64,000 nucleotides of DNA. Origin: Candidatus Chlorohelix allophototropha (lineage in GTDB: Bacteria > Chloroflexota > Chloroflexia > Chloroheliales > Chloroheliaceae). A program made the translations under genes and the position numbers. Below are positions 26,841 through 34,694 of this stretch, piece after piece (within the stretch, counting starts at the first letter, position 1; each line of letters opens with the position of its first letter). The stretch is from contig NZ_CP128402.1 of the NCBI RefSeq assembly GCF_030389965.1, positions 1-64,000 on the forward strand, in the 5' to 3' direction. The notes beneath the pieces were generated by a model, which made no database searches, was not told where the DNA came from, and saw only the letters and a list, made by a program, of their open reading frames with translations.

Positions 26841-27887
26841 CTACAAGCTGGTCAGGTGATAGAAATGGTTGATTAGGGTCTCAGAGCGGGAGAAAAGTGC
26901 GCCGAGGGTTTCTTCAGCCCGTTGTATCGGATAAATTGAAACCGGAGCACGGCTATAAGACTCGTCACGACAACGATAGTCGCAAACCAGGTTAGAAAGC
27001 CAATCCAGATGTTCCCAGTTCTTACCTAATTGCTTCTCGAAGTAGAGGCGTGGTACTTCCAGCCGGACAACGCCCCAATTAGGCATCTCACCGCCATTCC
27101 CTTCCAGGCGTAAGTACCAGGAAACCACCTCCAGCTCCAGACCATTTAACAGAAAAGCGGGGGTACGCTGCCCGGCTTTAAGTTCGTAATAAGTACGCCA
27201 GCCTTGGGGATGCAGGTAATTCCTATAATGAGACTTAACTAACCCACAAACCGGACTATTATTAACATCATATGCCGCCACCCGGGGTTCTAGACTACCA
27301 TCCACCAGCGTAGGGGTGTCTGGCCCTAGTGAAAGGGCTTGTCGCTCTAATTGTCGCATCTCGCTGCTTGAACAGTTTTCGGTAGCTTTTCGCATCGGTT
27401 CAAAGTCATAAGTATAACCGCCCTTAATCGGTTCACATAGCAACAAGCGAAAATCATGTTCCTGGAGAGCCCGCGCAAAGCTTTCTACCTCATCCCAGGG
27501 AAACATATCGCCCATAAAAGAGACTACCCTCTCATGATAGCGATGCTCACAGCGGAGTTCATCGCCTACATGTCTCATTACTACTGCCCCTACCTCGGAT
27601 AACCGTATCGGTACCGGATACCCTTCCCGGCTTTGCAACCAGGCTACCGTCCGGCCTACATCTTTACCATCAACAAAGCGAACTGGTCGTTCTGCCCATT
27701 CTCCTTGAATGTCCCCCCTGGCTGGATTATGAGGTTTCCACTTATCGCTGGAAACTTCATAATCCAGATCCGGTGGGTTTTCTTCATCGTTTTCGCTCAA
27801 AGCCTGACCCTCGGTCAAAAGCATTGGTTGAGCCATATAGTCGCGTATCCGGTGAGCTCCATTTGAACGTAAGAAATCTAATCCCAT
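26841..27887 (-). CDS. NurA-domain nuclease
   Basis: 348 residues. The NurA domain is recognised by the acidic motif LVDGSLEPRVAAYD near residue 196 (metal-binding Asp at the start of an RNase H-like strand), followed by GLVKSHYRNYLHP, AFLL and a C-terminal YPIQRAEETLGALFSR segment with the second acidic cluster. NurA is a Mn-dependent 5'-3' nuclease that enters the HerA ring. The gene is 12 bases upstream of the herA-like gene, so the two are co-translated. The N-terminal ~150 residues (RFVDGKDVGRTVAWLQSREG and following) could hold the first catalytic Asp instead. Confidence 0.82.
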   Translation of the reverse strand: MGLDFLRSNGAHRIRDYMAQPMLLTEGQALSENDEENPPDLDYEVSSDKWKPHNPARGDIQGEWAERPVRFVDGKDVGRTVAWLQSREGYPVPIRLSEVGAVVMRHVGDELRCEHRYHERVVSFMGDMFPWDEVESFARALQEHDFRLLLCEPIKGGYTYDFEPMRKATENCSSSEMRQLERQALSLGPDTPTLVDGSLEPRVAAYDVNNSPVCGLVKSHYRNYLHPQGWRTYYELKAGQRTPAFLLNGLELEVVSWYLRLEGNGGEMPNWGVVRLEVPRLYFEKQLGKNWEHLDWLSNLVCDYRCRDESYSRAPVSIYPIQRAEETLGALFSRSETLINHFYHLTSL

Positions 27888-27918
27888 ACTCTTACCTATC
27901 AGTGTGAATTGAATATTT

Positions 27919-28656
27919 TTAGTTCCACTGGACGGTTGTAGGTGGAAGATATCCCAACTTGCGTAACCGCCACTGCATAGCAGATAAACTGACCAATAAA
28001 TCGGCAGCTAATCGTCGTACCAGATAACGTCCTTGAAAACGACCCGAATAATTTTGAAACAATTCGCGGATTAATGCCTCCGGCATCAAAATCTCTGCCG
28101 CAAATTCATTGGCTTCGTGCTCCATCTGCTCATAGGTTGGAAGTTTGGCCGAAATCCCAGAAGTTACAGTCGGTAGTGCAATCCCTTCCTGAAATTCTGT
28201 TCCCGGTTCAGCTTCCTCACTTGTAATTGGCAAACCGTCGATCAATTCTGGCAATTCCTCTTCCCCGGTCTCTTTTGCGGCTTCCAGGAGAGGGATAAAA
28301 TGTAAAAGGTAGTGACCTAGCTCATGAGCAGCAGAAAAGCGCCGACGGGTTAAGCGATCTCCCTGCTCCACAAAAATAGCCCCACAGCTTGCATTTGCAT
28401 ACATAAACCCGGCCAACTTTTCATCGTTTACCTCAGTTAAGGGGTTAAGGAGACCCCCCTGTTGTAATAATATCTCGCTGGCGGAACGACTGGTTAATTT
28501 GGGGACCTCATGCCATATCAGGCTAAGACTACCAGTTAAACCACCAAGTGAAGTGATTGGTCTGGTACTCGTGGGGAAATTTATCCCTGCCCCCTTATAT
28601 AAATTGGCAATAACCTGCCTAATACTGGCAGTATCAAGATTGGTTTCTAACATCAA
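27919..28656 (-). CDS. ImmA/IrrE-family metallopeptidase
   Basis: 245 residues with the zinc protease motif AAHELGHYLLHF near residue 111 and a downstream glutamate segment HEANEFAAEILMP, the hallmark of ImmA/IrrE proteases that cleave repressors or anti-sigma factors. A long insert (LLEAAKETGEEELPEL and on) lies between the two. The start overlaps the preceding gene by 4 bases. Known: IrrE cleaves the DdrO repressor after radiation damage, and ImmA destroys an ICE repressor. In this operon it could release the sigma factor or another regulator and so switch on the repair genes. The target is unknown. Confidence 0.88.
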   Translation of the reverse strand: MMLETNLDTASIRQVIANLYKGAGINFPTSTRPITSLGGLTGSLSLIWHEVPKLTSRSASEILLQQGGLLNPLTEVNDEKLAGFMYANASCGAIFVEQGDRLTRRRFSAAHELGHYLLHFIPLLEAAKETGEEELPELIDGLPITSEEAEPGTEFQEGIALPTVTSGISAKLPTYEQMEHEANEFAAEILMPEALIRELFQNYSGRFQGRYLVRRLAADLLVSLSAMQWRLRKLGYLPPTTVQWN

Positions 28657-29255
28657 GAATGTTCCTCTCCTTGCAGCTTTTTATTACGTGCTCTAGCCTG
28701 ACGGCGAGCGGCAGCTAGTTGAGCCATCCCTTTCTCTCGACCCATTGAAAGAAAAACTGCTTTTTCCCGAAACAATTTGAGTAAGCGGTCACTGGCTGTA
28801 AAGCCTGCTTGTCTGAAAAGGAATTTGATTGCCGCTTGACTAAGTGTAGCCGGCAGGGGTAGGGAACTGGCTTCCTGGCTCACTTGTGAAAGCAGTTGGT
28901 TAATTTCGAGGCGTAATGGTCCTCCGGTAGCGGCTTCTGCCTGCAATCGCGCTACAACATTGCCTAGAGTGAGTGGTGGTAGTTCACCTGGCTCTTCTGT
29001 TTGCTGGATATGTTGAAGGGCTAAATCTCTGACGAGTTTATCTTCGGCTGCCTTAATCTCTTCTACGACTTCGGCATAGAAATATTCAGTAATTTCATTC
29101 ATCTTTTGTTTGAGAACCGGGTCATTCTGAGCTTGTGAAAGCAAAACCAGAACTGTTTCATCATCCCCTTGTTCCAGGGCAGTGGTGTAGCGATATAGTA
29201 TCTTCTCACGCTCGATCTGAGCTTTCTTATTATCTATATTGAAGCTATCACTCAT
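28653..29255 (-). CDS. Unrecognised soluble protein between sigma factor and ImmA/IrrE protease
   Basis: About 200 charged, mostly helical residues with no membrane segment. The N-terminal part (IEREKILYRYTTALEQGDDE) resembles the generic start of small regulators paired with ECF sigma factors. The middle segment LTLGNVVARLQAEAATGG and the C-terminal basic stretch RRQARARNKK may bind a partner or DNA. I prefer ATG 29255 (MSDSFNIDNKK) to the upstream 29279 start inside the sigma gene. Its position directly after the sigma gene is that of an anti-sigma factor, and the next gene encodes a protease that could cleave it. This is inference from order only. Confidence 0.6.
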   Translation of the reverse strand: MSDSFNIDNKKAQIEREKILYRYTTALEQGDDETVLVLLSQAQNDPVLKQKMNEITEYFYAEVVEEIKAAEDKLVRDLALQHIQQTEEPGELPPLTLGNVVARLQAEAATGGPLRLEINQLLSQVSQEASSLPLPATLSQAAIKFLFRQAGFTASDRLLKLFREKAVFLSMGREKGMAQLAAARRQARARNKKLQGEEHS

Positions 29256-29256
29256 A

Positions 29257-29910
29257 TTATTGACTCCACCCCTGTTCAATCATGGCATTTCGCACTCGGT
29301 TCAGGGCTCGAGATAAACGTACTCTTGCCGCACCTCCCCCAATGCCTAATGCGCTGGCCATTTCGGCTCCATCCAACTGCTTGATTAAATACAGTCGTAA
29401 AATTTCTTGATCTGGTTGAGAAAGTGTGCGTAAAACCTTTTCAAAAATAGGCTGGAAGGAGAGTTGTATAACTGAAGCCTCCGCAAAATCTTCAATTGCC
29501 ATAGCGGTGAATTGATCAAAAAAGTCACCCTCTGCTTGATACGCTGACTTAGCAGCTAAAGTTGTTACACTTACTTCTCGTTTATTCAGTTTTACTATTT
29601 TTTCAAAGCGTTGTCTCACGACATTTCGGGCTATTCCGTAAAGCCACTGTTCAACGTGCTGTGAGGTATCAAAATCGGGGGCTTTAGAAAGAGCAATACT
29701 GGTTACCTCACTCAATATTTCACCGGCAATACCTTTTGTATCATGACCCGACCCCAGCCTATTCCAAACGAGTACACATAGCGTTTTTTCAAATTTCTGG
29801 CTATGTTCTTCCAAATACTGACTAATAAGGATTTTATTATGGGAGGTGGAATCATATATCTCAATCTGTGAAACTATCCCACCTCCCGGCAGGTTATCTT
29901 CATTTTTCAC
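29257..29910 (-). CDS. ECF-type RNA polymerase sigma factor
   Basis: 217 residues. Region 2 is recognisable (VEQWLYGIARNVVRQRFEKI). Region 4 has the HTH LSQPDQEILRLYLIKQLDGAEMASALGIGGGAARVRLSRALNRVRNAM, the sequence that reads the -35 element; the order TLSQPDQEIL then ALGI-RVRLSRA is typical of sigma70-like ECF factors. It is the first gene of the operon leading to NurA-HerA-Mre11-Rad50 and overlaps or abuts the next gene. It probably controls its own operon in response to a signal passed by the following protein and the ImmA/IrrE protease. Confidence 0.85.
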   Translation of the reverse strand: MKNEDNLPGGGIVSQIEIYDSTSHNKILISQYLEEHSQKFEKTLCVLVWNRLGSGHDTKGIAGEILSEVTSIALSKAPDFDTSQHVEQWLYGIARNVVRQRFEKIVKLNKREVSVTTLAAKSAYQAEGDFFDQFTAMAIEDFAEASVIQLSFQPIFEKVLRTLSQPDQEILRLYLIKQLDGAEMASALGIGGGAARVRLSRALNRVRNAMIEQGWSQ

Positions 29911-30008
29911 GCTTGAACTTTAACCTCCTTATCTATCTTACCGCTGAGAATATATTCCAATTGAAGACCGATTTGTTACAGGTTATAACCAGGAAATTTA
30001 AAACTCCT

Positions 30009-30359
30009 TTATGCTACGAATCGGTAACGAGGCAGTTTCTTAATCTCACGCAACCCTTTGCAATGCCGATAGGCAGTAATAATATATTTATCTTGAGGGT
30101 CTACTAGCACTACCAGGCCAATTATTCGTTTAATCCAGGGTTGGGTGCAATCAGCAGTAGGTATATCTTTTTCAGCCAGGAAATGGAAGTAAAGACCGTT
30201 TCGCCTCAAAAGCTGACCATATTTAATTGCGTAATAAATTTCTTCTTGGCTTAAATTTCGCTGCTGCATCCGTTCCCAGGCATGTCGGGATAAACGGTAT
30301 CCTATTTCCATTAGTTCAACTTGTTTAGCAAATGCAATTCGTGATTTTTTCCTTTTCAT
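30009..30359 (-). CDS. DUF4258-domain small protein
   Basis: 116 residues. The core SRHAWERMQQRNLSQEEIYYAI followed by LYFHFL, IIGLVVLVDPQDKYIITAYR matches DUF4258, a RelE-fold-like family often found as a solitary toxin-like protein. The first 25 residues are strongly basic (MKRKKSRIAFAKQ). No antitoxin gene is adjacent: the nearest upstream sequence on this strand is an 800-base gene-free stretch. Function unknown. Confidence 0.7.
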   Translation of the reverse strand: MKRKKSRIAFAKQVELMEIGYRLSRHAWERMQQRNLSQEEIYYAIKYGQLLRRNGLYFHFLAEKDIPTADCTQPWIKRIIGLVVLVDPQDKYIITAYRHCKGLREIKKLPRYRFVA

Positions 30360-31165
30360 AAATACTGCCTCCTCTTAATAACTTTTTATGTGCTTCTCGA
30401 AATGTTATTCCAAGAAGAGCAGAAAATGTTACATGATCGGAAGTACCATTTTTATAATTAGAAATATTCAGTTATTGCTAATATTTAACCTAAGTTTATC
30501 CCTTCAAGATTACAAAGTAGATTACAATAAATTTTAATTCGCAATGAAATATTTGAAGTATTACGGGGGTTGTAATTCTTATTCTACATAGTCATAGGAA
30601 GACTTTTTAGACCTGAGCGTTAACATCTAAATTTCTTAAATTGATTTTGAGGCTAAAAACCCATCAAAATCTTTAGTTCTTTATACTCAGATCTATAAAC
30701 CGGATCCCTGTAACTACCACCGAGCCTGTAACTGTTCACGGAGGTTAAAAATTCGTATAGTTTGATTTACAGCTATATAATATGTTGTATAACTCATGAA
30801 AAAATTTGATTTGTGGTAACCTAACCAAATCAATCTGTTGTGGTTAGCTTGTGGCTAAGACCAGAAGAAAAATACCACCCGTGAACGGTTACCCGAACCT
30901 ATCAAAAATGTAGAAATGTAGAACCATATCTAACTAACTATTATCATAAGTTATTTTATGGAGCTCTTTAAGGATTTGGCAACGAATATATCAAAGATCA
31001 GTGGCATCTAAATTAATTCCGATTAGAACTTTGATAAATTTAATCTGAGGTATATACGGAGTATATAGCCATAGCTTTTGAACCCTATTGTGTGAATCTT
31101 CGCAATAATTACATTATTCCTATCCCAATTATTTCCACTCCCAAACTAGGGTATTTTTATGTGGC
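30360..31165. other. Gene-free 800-base AT-rich region
   Basis: No gene seen. It contains an inverted repeat of 14 bases with one mismatch (GTAACTGTTCACGG at 30728-30741; CCGTGAACGGTTAC at 30879-30892), enclosing about 140 bases, perhaps a relic of a small mobile element. The rest is AT-rich with no clear RNA structure. Confidence 0.4.
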
Positions 31166-33367
31166 TTACTGAGCAGAATTCTCGGGAAGCGCTTCATTTA
31201 TTCTAGCTATATATGCAGCAGCTTCAGAAAAACCTAGCTGGTTAGCCTTTTCCAGAAAAGGGAGAGAATCGTGCAGCATTCCATATTTTAAGTATATCCG
31301 TCCAATGCTGAAGTAGGCTATACCATCAGCCGGATTAAAGTGAATTGCCTGAAAATAATCTGATAGAGCCTCATTGTCTCTATTAAGTTTCCAAAAGGTA
31401 TTCCCCCGGTTAGAATAGGCCTTGGCATACTCCGAATTCATTTCTAGAGCTCGATTGAAATCCATCAAGGCTGATTCATAATCTCCTAATTCGGAGAATA
31501 TACATCCGCGTATATTGTGGGTATAAAGTAAATCAGGTTCCAGTTCCAGTGCTCGATTGGCATCCCTTAAAGCTTCATTAAACATTTGTAGATCAGAATA
31601 ATAACAACTTCTATTATGGAAAGCGCTACTGTTATCGGGCTTCATACTAATCAGTGTGTCTAAAACTTCGACGGCTTTCTTTTTATTACCTAGTACATAA
31701 TAAGCACCGCTAAGTTCAAGATATGCATCGGCATGGTCTGGTTTGAGCTCAATCGCTGTATTTAAATCCGCTATAGCCTCAGTAGAACGTCCCAATTTAT
31801 TGAAAAGTGAAGCTCTCTGATAATAGGTGATAGAATCCTGACTATTAAGCTGAAGTGCTCTGGCAAACTCTTGCAAAGCCAAGGGATAATCTTGTAATTT
31901 TTGATAAATTAGGCCGCGGCTACTGTAGAAAGCGGCTTCATAAGGCCTCATTGTAAGGGCCTTATTACAGTCTGATAGTGCGTTTTCTTGTTGATTTAAC
32001 TTCGAATAGATAATACTTCGATCATGTAAGTACTTTGCATCAGTAGGTTCCAGATTCACGGCCCTGTTCAAACATACCAAAGCACTGGTATAATCTCCTG
32101 AGTGGTCATATATCCGGGCTTTATTTGAATAAAGATAAGCAAGTTTAGGATCAAGTTCAATTGCCAGGTTATAATATTCGAGAGCGCTATCATAATCCTT
32201 TAATTCCAGATAGAGATTCGCAAGATTATTATGATAATTAGCGTTATCCGGTTCAAGTGCAAGAGCTTTCTCAAAATCGTTACGAGCAGCTTCATACTCT
32301 TTCAGGTTCATATACACCCGACCGCGGTTACTGTAAATAAGGGCTTCTGATTGCGTAAATTCTAAAGCCTTATTAATATCCAGTAAAGCTTCCTGGTACA
32401 TTCCCAGATCCAGATAAGTAGCGCCTCTATTGCTATAATCGGCATAAGAAAAATCCTGGTTTGCCACCAATTCTCTAGGAGCTTCCCCGTATTTGGAAAT
32501 ATAGAAATTTACCACCTCCTGGTAAAGGGCTTGAAGAGAGGGAAAGCGATCCTCTTTTTTCTTTGCCAGGCATCCTTCCAGTAACCTTTTAACCGTAAAT
32601 GGAAGATTTAGCTGTACCGCAAAATCAGGGATACTGGAGTGCAAATGCTTTTCGCGGAGCTTATCTCTGGGGATCTTACCAAAGAGATGATCGCCCGTAA
32701 GCATTTCAAATAATATACAACCTAGCGCATATATATCAGTCCGGTAATCAAGTTCCTGCCTTAACCACTGCTCGGGTGCCATATATTCAGGGGTACCATC
32801 ACTTACGAATATATCCTTCTTCAGGAAGGAATTGGACTTTATCCCAGTAGCCTCAATTATTTTTGCAATGCCGAAATCAGTTATCTTAGCAGTATGACTC
32901 TGACCCATCAATATATTGCCTGGTTTCAGATCACGATGTACTATTCCGGCTTGTTTCTCCTGGGCATAGATCAGTCCTCGGCAGAGGTCAGCTAAAATAT
33001 CAAGAGCCATCCTGAGAGAGAGGGGACGTTGTTTAATCCAACTACTCAGATCCGTACCTTTATTCTGATCGCTGGAAACCCATTCTAAAAAAAGAAAAGG
33101 GATATTGTCTAATTCATCAAGGTAGTGGCACCTCACAATATTTGGATGCTTCCCGAGGGAACTCCAAATTCCTGCCTCTAACTTGAAGGATTCAAGAAAC
33201 CTGGAATTGTTAAAATATTTAGCCTGTAACGTTTTTAAAGCAAAGGGTCTATTGTTATTTTTTTCAAGGCAAAGATAAACTTCGCTCATTCCTCCGGCAA
33301 GTGCACTATGCACTATATACTTCCCCCCGATCTGGTCACCTTGCTTATAACGTAGTTCAACTGTCAT
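31166..33367 (-). CDS. Ser/Thr protein kinase with C-terminal TPR array
   Basis: 733 residues. The kinase domain occupies about 10-290: glycine-rich loop SALAGGMSEVYLC, catalytic Lys in FALKTL, HRDLKPGNIL catalytic loop near 145, DFGIAK near 163 and a GTPEYMAPEQW activation-segment end. The remaining ~430 residues are about twelve TPR repeats (for example YSNRGRVYMNLKEYEAARND, YHNNLANLYLELKDYDSALE), a protein-interaction scaffold. There is no transmembrane helix, so it is cytosolic. It overlaps the FHA-GAF-TIR gene by 4 bases. FHA domains bind phosphothreonine, so the kinase may phosphorylate itself or its neighbour to recruit it. Confidence 0.93.
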   Translation of the reverse strand: MTVELRYKQGDQIGGKYIVHSALAGGMSEVYLCLEKNNNRPFALKTLQAKYFNNSRFLESFKLEAGIWSSLGKHPNIVRCHYLDELDNIPFLFLEWVSSDQNKGTDLSSWIKQRPLSLRMALDILADLCRGLIYAQEKQAGIVHRDLKPGNILMGQSHTAKITDFGIAKIIEATGIKSNSFLKKDIFVSDGTPEYMAPEQWLRQELDYRTDIYALGCILFEMLTGDHLFGKIPRDKLREKHLHSSIPDFAVQLNLPFTVKRLLEGCLAKKKEDRFPSLQALYQEVVNFYISKYGEAPRELVANQDFSYADYSNRGATYLDLGMYQEALLDINKALEFTQSEALIYSNRGRVYMNLKEYEAARNDFEKALALEPDNANYHNNLANLYLELKDYDSALEYYNLAIELDPKLAYLYSNKARIYDHSGDYTSALVCLNRAVNLEPTDAKYLHDRSIIYSKLNQQENALSDCNKALTMRPYEAAFYSSRGLIYQKLQDYPLALQEFARALQLNSQDSITYYQRASLFNKLGRSTEAIADLNTAIELKPDHADAYLELSGAYYVLGNKKKAVEVLDTLISMKPDNSSAFHNRSCYYSDLQMFNEALRDANRALELEPDLLYTHNIRGCIFSELGDYESALMDFNRALEMNSEYAKAYSNRGNTFWKLNRDNEALSDYFQAIHFNPADGIAYFSIGRIYLKYGMLHDSLPFLEKANQLGFSEAAAYIARINEALPENSAQ

Positions 33368-34587
33368 GTGCGCTCCTTATAGATTCTTTCAGCCAATAAA
33401 AGGGTAAATTCCTGATAATCTTGCCCAATTGAAAAATATTGCAGCGGTAAAATTGTTAAAGGTAACGGGGTTTTCTCATACATAACGGGAAGAATTTTTT
33501 TATGCAAAGACTGTGCGATAGTCAGCTCCCACTCTACATACTCTGAGTTAGTGCTGGTAGGGGATAATATGAGAAGGAAGACATCTGTATTCTTTATACT
33601 GAGTGCCAACTGGTTCCGCCAGACTTCGCCTTCTCTCAATCGTTCATCGTACCAGACTTTTATCTTTCGCCTTCGCAAATCGCTTGCGAGTTTTTTAACA
33701 AAGGCAATATCTTTGTGACTATAGGAAATAAACACTGAAGGGGTTTCAGGCAATTCATCTCTCTCACTGGCTTTAAGAGAAGGCGCTATTATATTTGCAA
33801 TTACACTTAAAAGCTGGAGGTCAAGTTCGGAAAAACTAATCCCAACTCTGCTAGTATCCAGGTGTATCAAACCAATTATTTTTGAATTGAAAATCATCGG
33901 AACATATAATGCCGAAGTTGCATCGGTAACACTGGGCACCAGTTTATCTTTAACATCATCTAAAATCCATCTAAATGCTTGTTTATGAGCTATTGCTTTG
34001 TTTGCTAGAGTAAAACTGAGGTGTGCTTGAAAAGGAGGCCAACTCGCTCTTATTATCAGCTCATTGTTTTCGATTAAAGCCAGCGATATATTATCTGCCA
34101 GAGGAAATCTACTTCTAATTTCACTTATAAACCCCTGTAGTATATTTTGTAAGCTCTCAGAATATGCAACCAGTTCAGAGAGCCGGGCAAAAATTGCCAG
34201 ATGTTGGTCCTCTGAGATAATGGTAGGAGTTTTCGTTTCATCAATCTCCAGAATTTCATCAATATAGCCTGCTTCTTCTGGAGCAGCAAATTCAACTTTA
34301 ATTGTAGTCTTCCCAAGATAGAGAGTATCTCCAGATGAAAGAGCGATTTTCTGAGCAATAATTTTACCGTTAAGCCTGGTACCAGCTTTGCTACCTTTAT
34401 CTTCCAACCACCAAGTCCCGGACTCAAAGAAGATTCTGGCATGCATTCGTGAGACCGATTCATCTGGGCTAAGATCCAGGTAATCCGGATTTTTAGTGCT
34501 GTTGGTCCTACCCAGGATAATTTCAGGGCTATTAGTGCGAAAACTAGTTTCAGGGTTTTTATTAAAGCGAATTATAAGTTTTAGCAT
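33364..34587 (-). CDS. FHA-GAF-TIR domain protein
   Basis: Three-domain signalling protein. The FHA domain (about 1-85) has EIILGRT, SVSRMHARI, WWLEDKGSKAGTRLNG and SSGDTLYLG. A GAF domain (about 105-255) ends IGLIHLDTSRVG. A C-terminal TIR domain starts PSVFISYSHKD and has WYDERLREGEVW, and SEYVEWELTIA with the likely NADase glutamate. I choose ATG 34587 (MLKLIIRFNK) rather than 34629, because a TTGACA/TATAAT pair at 34629-34604 overlaps the longer N-terminus; that spacer is only 14 bases, so this is not certain. Known: bacterial TIR domains often deplete NAD+ in phage defence. An FHA-TIR fusion next to a kinase suggests phosphorylation-gated activation, which is inference. Confidence 0.87.
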   Translation of the reverse strand: MLKLIIRFNKNPETSFRTNSPEIILGRTNSTKNPDYLDLSPDESVSRMHARIFFESGTWWLEDKGSKAGTRLNGKIIAQKIALSSGDTLYLGKTTIKVEFAAPEEAGYIDEILEIDETKTPTIISEDQHLAIFARLSELVAYSESLQNILQGFISEIRSRFPLADNISLALIENNELIIRASWPPFQAHLSFTLANKAIAHKQAFRWILDDVKDKLVPSVTDATSALYVPMIFNSKIIGLIHLDTSRVGISFSELDLQLLSVIANIIAPSLKASERDELPETPSVFISYSHKDIAFVKKLASDLRRRKIKVWYDERLREGEVWRNQLALSIKNTDVFLLILSPTSTNSEYVEWELTIAQSLHKKILPVMYEKTPLPLTILPLQYFSIGQDYQEFTLLLAERIYKERT

Positions 34588-34694
34588 GTATTGTTCTTGA
34601 TAAATTATACTGAGCTTGAGCATTGTCAAAGCTTGAGCGCAACCATCTTCTCCATGGGTCGAGAAACAGACTTTGTGAAAACTTAGCTACAATA

